From Bordetella parapertussis (GTDB taxonomy: Bacteria > Pseudomonadota > Gammaproteobacteria > Burkholderiales > SG8-41): a stretch of 14,494 bases of DNA. How positions within the stretch are numbered: the first letter of the stretch is position 1; each line of letters opens with the position of its first letter. A program made the position numbers and the translations under genes. The stretch lies in the NCBI GenBank assembly GCA_945870465.1, contig CAMBSS010000112.1:1-14494 (forward strand). The letters are read 5' to 3'. Under the pieces are notes generated by a model. That model made no database searches and was not told the DNA's origin. It saw only the letters and a program-made list of their open reading frames with translations. Positions 7,961-14,494 of the stretch are shown here, piece by piece.

Positions 7961-8034
7961 CAGGATTCAGTTGAACCTTGCCGCCGCTCTTGCCTTCCTG
8001 GATCCCGAATCCTGAATCCTGAGTCCTGAATCCC
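7961..8034. repeat. Family B heptamer element between the LOG and DUF2782 genes
   Basis: The right arm, 8007-8034, is four 7-bp units GAATCCT, GAATCCT, GAGTCCT, GAATCCC. The left end CAGGATTCAG (7961-7970) is a perfect 10-bp inverted match to 8012-8021. The centre is unremarkable. It begins 3 bp after the LOG stop codon and takes up most of the 137-bp gap. No gene is seen here. The tandem units put TGA in all three forward frames (8013, 8020, 8027). Confidence 0.8.
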
Positions 8035-8038
8035 GCCC

Positions 8039-8067
8039 TTTATATTTTTAGCCGAAAAGCCGATAAT
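8039..8067 (+). promoter_or_regulatory. Possible sigma70 promoter for the DUF2782-thrB unit
   Basis: A -10-like GATAAT (8062-8067, 5 of 6 consensus bases) lies 17 bp after TTTATA (8039-8044, 4 of 6). It starts just after a tandem-heptamer repeat, 28 bp before the DUF2782 start codon. It rests on sequence match only. Confidence 0.35.
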
Positions 8068-8094
8068 AGGACGCATAAGTCCTAAGGAACAATC

Positions 8095-8430
8095 ATGCGC
8101 AACCTGCTAGTTATCCTGCTTTTATGCGTCGCGCTGCCCGCGCTGGGCGCGGACCGGCCGCGCAATCTGCAGCCGATTCCCGATCCGCCCCCGCCGCCGC
8201 CCGGCTTCGAACTCGATCCCGCGCTCGAACCCCAGGTCACCATTCTCAAACGCGGCACCGATACGGTCGAAGAGTACCGTGTGGGCGGCAAGCTGTACAT
8301 GCTCAAGGTCACACCCGCCACCGGCAGGCCGTATTACCTGATCGATGAAAAAGGCGACGGCAAAATGTCGCGCCAGGAAACCTTCGATTTCGGCCTGCGT
8401 CCGCCGATGTGGGTCATACATTCCTGGTAA
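8095..8430 (+). CDS. DUF2782 family exported protein
   Basis: A 111-residue protein with a signal peptide (MRNLLVILLLCVALPALG, likely cleavage after G18). After it comes a proline-rich spacer with six prolines in a row (31-36), then a small domain: VTILKRGTDTVEEYRVGGKLYMLKVTP and GRPYYLIDEKGDGKMS, ending in PMWVIHSW. This matches DUF2782, a family found mainly in betaproteobacteria and related groups, usually beside polA or thrB; no function is known. The polyproline run should make translation depend on elongation factor P (known for such runs). The start is well supported by AAGGA (8084-8088), 6 bp before the ATG. A repeat element fills the gap before thrB. Confidence 0.85.
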   Translation: MRNLLVILLLCVALPALGADRPRNLQPIPDPPPPPPGFELDPALEPQVTILKRGTDTVEEYRVGGKLYMLKVTPATGRPYYLIDEKGDGKMSRQETFDFGLRPPMWVIHSW

Positions 8431-8436
8431 GGCGGT

Positions 8437-8511
8437 CTCGGCGGTCAGTTTTCGGCTCCAACCATCCGCGCCGCGCGCGGCGAGATTAACGGCTGACAAC
8501 TGATAGCTAAA
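8437..8511. repeat. Family C heptamer element between the DUF2782 gene and thrB
   Basis: The right arm, 8484-8511, reads as four 7-bp units of loose consensus RRCTRAN (GATTAAC, GGCTGAC, AACTGAT, AGCTAAA) and ends 1 bp before the thrB ATG. The left arm, 8437-8457, holds inverted units, the best being GTCAGTT and TTCGGCT (8444-8457). The centre is GC-rich, with a CGCGCGCG-like stretch near 8468-8481. It fills nearly all of the 82-bp gap. It is more decayed than families A and B. Confidence 0.6.
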
Positions 8512-8512
8512 A

Positions 8513-9466
8513 ATGTCCGTATTCACCACCGTCACGCCGGAACAACTCGCGGCGTGGCTCAAGAACTATTCGCTGGGCACCCTCGTTAAACTCGAGGGCA
8601 TCGCCGCTGGCATCGAGAACACCAATTACTTCGTCACCACGACGCACGGCCGCTACGTGCTCACGCTGTTCGAGAAGCTGAAAGCGCACGAGTTGCCGTT
8701 CTACATGAACCTGATGGCGCACCTCGCGCGCCACGGCATTCAGTGCCCGCAGCCCATCGTCAATCTCAAAAACGAGAATCTGAGCGAGCTGAACGGCAAG
8801 CCGGCAAGCATCGTGACCTGCGTGCCCGGCGCCGATGTAAAAGAAGTCGATGCACGGCAGTGCGCGACCATTGGCGAACTGCTCGCCGAAATGCACCTCG
8901 CCGGACAGAGCTATGCCGCAGCCATGCCGAACCCGCGCGGCCCGCAATGGTGGAGCGCGGCGGCGCCGCAGGTGACGCCCTTCCTCGACGCGCGCGCCGC
9001 CGCCATGCTGGCGGACGAAGTGCGTTTCCAGTCGCAGCACAACCGTGATGAGCTGCCGCGCGGCGCTATCCACGCTGATCTCTTTCGCGACAACGTGCTG
9101 TGGGACGGCGCGCGTGTGGGCGGCATCATCGATTTTTACTTTGCCTGCACCGACGCGCTGCTCTACGACGTGGCGATCACGGTCAACGACTGGTGCACCA
9201 CGCCGGCGCCGGCGCTCGATGCCACGCGTGCGCGCGCCTTGCTCGCCGCCTACCAGCGCGTGCGTCCCCTCACCGCCGGCGAGCGCGCAGCGTGGCCCAA
9301 TATGTTGCGTGCCGGCGCTCTGCGCTTCTGGGTCTCGCGGCTCTACGACTTTCATTTGCCGCGCCCGGGCGCGCTGGTGCACGCCAAGGACCCCGCCTAT
9401 TTCCAGCGTATGCTCGAGCAGCATGTCGCGCACGCCGCCGAACTGCAGCAGGTGTTGGCCGCATGA
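8513..9466 (+). CDS. thrB: Homoserine kinase, aminoglycoside-phosphotransferase-like (ThrB type II)
   Basis: A 317-residue cytosolic kinase that phosphorylates L-homoserine with ATP in threonine synthesis. It belongs to the APH/choline kinase-like fold, not the GHMP type of E. coli ThrB. Visible motifs: GIENTNYF (33-40) at the nucleotide-binding loop, the Brenner-like catalytic loop HADLFRDNVLW (187-197) with D189 and N194, and the metal-binding IIDFYFACTDALLYDVAI with D207. The length suits the family. The ATG lies directly after the right arm of a heptamer repeat, and no Shine-Dalgarno sequence is visible; translation may rely on weak contacts or coupling. It overlaps the next gene by 4 bp (ATGA at 9463-9466). 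Confidence 0.93.
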   Translation: MSVFTTVTPEQLAAWLKNYSLGTLVKLEGIAAGIENTNYFVTTTHGRYVLTLFEKLKAHELPFYMNLMAHLARHGIQCPQPIVNLKNENLSELNGKPASIVTCVPGADVKEVDARQCATIGELLAEMHLAGQSYAAAMPNPRGPQWWSAAAPQVTPFLDARAAAMLADEVRFQSQHNRDELPRGAIHADLFRDNVLWDGARVGGIIDFYFACTDALLYDVAITVNDWCTTPAPALDATRARALLAAYQRVRPLTAGERAAWPNMLRAGALRFWVSRLYDFHLPRPGALVHAKDPAYFQRMLEQHVAHAAELQQVLAA

Positions 9467-10227
9467 TACAGATCCGCACCGTCGAAGCAGCGCGCGGCTG
9501 GCGCTGGCTGGTGCAGGGCCTGGCGATCTTTCGCAAGGCCCCGGCACAATGGCTGATGCTGATCGCGATCCTGTTTATCGGCAGCCGCGTATTGCTGGCG
9601 ATACCTTTCGTCGGCCTGGTGGTGATTCTGATTACGCCCAATTTCCTGGCCGGCCTGACGCATGGCGCGCAGGCGCTCGAGCAAGGCAAGCCGCTCAGGC
9701 TCGGTTATCTCGCGAGCGGGTTTCTCAAGAACGCGGCCCAGCTGGTCACCTTGGGCGGGGTCTCGCTAATCGGGCACTTCCTGATGCTGATGGCGATGAC
9801 GACGGTCGCCGGCGACGCGCTGGCCGAGATCATGAAAACCATGGCGTCGGGCGCGGTCACCGCGGAGACCGTGACAGCGATGCGCACGGCGGCGCCGCGT
9901 CTGCTGCTGGGCGTCGCAGTCGGCCTCTGCATCGCGCTGCCCGTCATGCTGGCGGTGTGGTTTTCGCCTTTGCTCGTATTTTTCGACGACGTCAAACCGT
10001 TGCCGGCCATGCTTTTGAGTCTGTCGGCCTGCATGAAAAACGCGTTGCCCATGCTCATCTACTGCGTTGCAGTGCTGGGGCCGCTGATGGTGATGATGCA
10101 GATCGGCATGGCGCTCACGCGCCAGCCCGACATCGGATTCTGGCTGCTGGCGCCCGTGCTCGTGCCGTCGCTTTACGCGGGGTATGTGGATTTGTTCGTG
10201 CGCGAGCCGGCGCCGGCCGAAAACTGA
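9463..10227 (+). CDS. BPSS1780 family multi-pass membrane protein
   Basis: A 254-residue inner-membrane protein of unknown function. It matches the family named after Burkholderia BPSS1780: N-terminal AARGWRWLVQGLAIFRKAPAQW (9-30), then hydrophobic segments at about 29-47, 48-66, 93-117, 147-173, 192-217 and 224-246, with the conserved WFSPLLVFFDDVKPLPAM at 166-183 and a following CMKNALP stretch. The start is the ATG overlapping the thrB stop (ATGA), the usual mark of translational coupling; the open frame continues upstream to 9100 only as a shadow of thrB. It ends 7 bp from the converging uvrD stop, with no terminator between them. Confidence 0.88.
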   Translation: MIQIRTVEAARGWRWLVQGLAIFRKAPAQWLMLIAILFIGSRVLLAIPFVGLVVILITPNFLAGLTHGAQALEQGKPLRLGYLASGFLKNAAQLVTLGGVSLIGHFLMLMAMTTVAGDALAEIMKTMASGAVTAETVTAMRTAAPRLLLGVAVGLCIALPVMLAVWFSPLLVFFDDVKPLPAMLLSLSACMKNALPMLIYCVAVLGPLMVMMQIGMALTRQPDIGFWLLAPVLVPSLYAGYVDLFVREPAPAEN

Positions 10228-10234
10228 TCAACCG

Positions 10235-12463
<2,229 letters not shown>

Positions 12464-12489
12464 GAATGATGTTTCGGTGGGAACATCCG

Positions 12490-12495
12490 ATTATA
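12490..12495 (-). promoter_or_regulatory. Possible -10 element for uvrD
   Basis: On the minus strand this is a perfect TATAAT, 26 bp before the uvrD start codon. No good -35 hexamer is seen at 16-18 bp; that position is occupied by the edge of a terminator hairpin. The -10 match is the only support. Confidence 0.45.
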
Positions 12496-12507
12496 AAGCG
12501 TGGGGCG

Positions 12508-12539
12508 AAAAAAACGGCCAGCAATGCTGGCCGTTTTTT
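12508..12539. terminator. Rho-independent terminator, symmetric (A tract - hairpin - T tract)
   Basis: A perfect 8-bp stem CGGCCAGC/GCTGGCCG with an AAT loop is flanked by seven A on the left and six T on the right, so it can work on both strands. On the minus strand it lies 16 bp after the stop of the FecR-SPOR gene and so ends that transcript before uvrD. No plus-strand gene is known to read into it. Confidence 0.9.
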
Positions 12540-12554
12540 GAATAATAAACCGGA

Positions 12555-13439
12555 TTACTTCGATACTTTGGGCTCGGTGATGCCCATCTGGCCTTTCAGC
12601 TTGGCGCCCAGCGTTTCGGCTTCCCGCTCGCTCGCCAGGTGCGAAATGCGCACGCGATACGTGGTGACATCTTCTTTTTTGACCGGCCGGATTTCCGCGG
12701 CGTAGCCCGCGTTGCGCAACTGGTCGTAAATTTTGAGCGCGGAATCCTGATCGCCGGCTTCGGCCAGGTACACGCGCCACTTGCCGCCTTTGCGCAGCGC
12801 GCCCGCGCCTGCCGCGATCTCCGTTTCCTGCGTCCATTTGTCCAATTGCTCCTTCGACACTGGGCCGACCGGATCGCCCGGCTTGTCTTTCGGCGCGACG
12901 TAAAACGACATCGGCTGGTCCATGGTGAATGCTTCCGGCCCGCGCGTCACCGCGACCTTGCCTTCGATCAGGCAGGCGATGTCGCGCGTCTTGTCGGATT
13001 TGCCCCACAGGTCGGTGCCGCGTATGCCGACGGTGATGGTGACCAGCCGCACTTTGACGTCGCGCTCGCCGCGGAACTTGGACAGCGCCTGGGTGGTAAA
13101 GCGAAACGCGCCGGAGAGCACGTCGAGCGATGCTGTCACCACGTCCTTCAACTTGATTTTGGTCTGGCCGAGATCGTCGAGCGCCATGATGCCGTTCTCG
13201 CCCAGCTTGACGAGGCTGCCGTCGGCAAGCCGCAGCAGCGCGCGCGCGCCGGGCCCCGTGATGACGCGGTCCTTGTTGATGAGTTTCATGTCCAGCGACA
13301 GCGCGTCGCGCGCGCCGTTCGCGTGCTCGACCCATGCCGGCATCTGCACGCCTTCGACCACGATATTGGGTCGCGTTGCCGCCGCGGCACAGCTCGCGGC
13401 CAGCATCAGCAGTGCCGTAAATAACGCCTTAATCTTCAT
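12555..13439 (-). CDS. Secreted FecR domain - SPOR domain protein
   Basis: 294 residues with an N-terminal signal sequence (MKIKALFTALLMLAASCAAA). C17 in LAASC makes a marginal lipobox, so it could be a lipoprotein or be cut by signal peptidase I after the alanine run. Residues of about 55-165 form a FecR-type beta-rich domain (DRVITGPGARALLRLADGS, then VTITVGIRGTDLWG at 133-146). Residues 219-287 form a SPOR domain (GKWRVYLAEAGDQDSALKIY, then TYRVRISHLASEREAETLGA), which in known proteins binds glycan strands stripped of stem peptides, as at division septa. No sigma-factor partner or transmembrane helix is present, so an anti-sigma role is unlikely. AAGGAGG, 5 bp before the ATG, is the best ribosome site in the window. 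Its exact role is unknown. Confidence 0.85.
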   Translation of the reverse strand: MKIKALFTALLMLAASCAAAATRPNIVVEGVQMPAWVEHANGARDALSLDMKLINKDRVITGPGARALLRLADGSLVKLGENGIMALDDLGQTKIKLKDVVTASLDVLSGAFRFTTQALSKFRGERDVKVRLVTITVGIRGTDLWGKSDKTRDIACLIEGKVAVTRGPEAFTMDQPMSFYVAPKDKPGDPVGPVSKEQLDKWTQETEIAAGAGALRKGGKWRVYLAEAGDQDSALKIYDQLRNAGYAAEIRPVKKEDVTTYRVRISHLASEREAETLGAKLKGQMGITEPKVSK

Positions 13440-13507
13440 TGCGGCCTCCTTGGTTTCCGGTTACGCATGCATATACGGGGACGGGCGGGTTTCGGATGCG
13501 GGACGGG

Positions 13508-14494
<987 letters not shown>

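Noticed and set aside
7961..8034. CRISPR-like array from the GAATCCT repeats
   Set aside because: The units are 7 bp and directly adjacent with no spacers, and no cas genes are present.
8507..9547. 346-codon minus-strand frame opposite thrB
   Set aside because: Shadow of thrB; composition is typical of antisense frames in GC-rich DNA.

Overview
The window reads as ordinary chromosome from a GC-rich betaproteobacterium. The evidence is the gene order (a dac–dat–ybeD–lipB–lipA cluster, then polA, a LOG-family gene, a DUF2782 gene, thrB, a BPSS1780-type membrane protein gene and uvrD), the BPSS1780 and DUF2782 families, and a leucyl-tRNA synthetase without zinc-ligand cysteines. The genus cannot be told from the sequence. 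No phage, plasmid, IS, CRISPR or tRNA/rRNA gene was seen.

Layout. Positions 1-4430 (+): the C-terminal end of a D-Ala-D-Ala carboxypeptidase, a D-amino acid aminotransferase, ybeD, lipB, lipA, a DUF4197 secreted protein and an unrecognised 125-residue protein, closely packed and probably largely co-transcribed. Positions 4459-7197 (-): polA, convergent with this block and divergent from a LOG-family gene (7241-7957, +). Positions 8095-10227 (+): a DUF2782 exported protein, thrB and a multi-pass membrane protein overlapping thrB by 4 bp. Positions 10235-12463 (-): a UvrD/PcrA helicase. Positions 12555-13439 (-): a secreted FecR-SPOR protein. From 13543 (+): the first 317 codons of leuS, which runs off the window.

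The cell-biological themes are envelope metabolism (carboxypeptidase trimming, D-amino acid supply, a SPOR protein), protein lipoylation (LipB makes octanoyl-protein and LipA inserts sulfur; YbeD is their usual neighbour), DNA replication and repair (PolA, UvrD), threonine synthesis (ThrB) and translation (LeuRS).

The unusual content is a set of small dispersed repeats. Family A (lipB start 1651-1755, polA 6261-6352, uvrD 11062-11132) has two inverted 28-bp arms, each made of four 7-bp units of consensus GAGAGAC/GTCTCTC, around a variable centre of 15-49 bp. Two copies lie in frame inside polA and uvrD and add the same peptide signature (SRLSPG); the third forms the likely N-terminal extension of LipB. 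Two other elements (7961-8034 and 8437-8511) have unrelated sequence but the same design: a right arm of four 7-bp units with a shorter inverted left arm. This resembles the palindromic elements of Rickettsia that insert in frame in genes, combined with the heptanucleotide tandem repeats known from cyanobacteria. It is the strongest candidate here for something undescribed.
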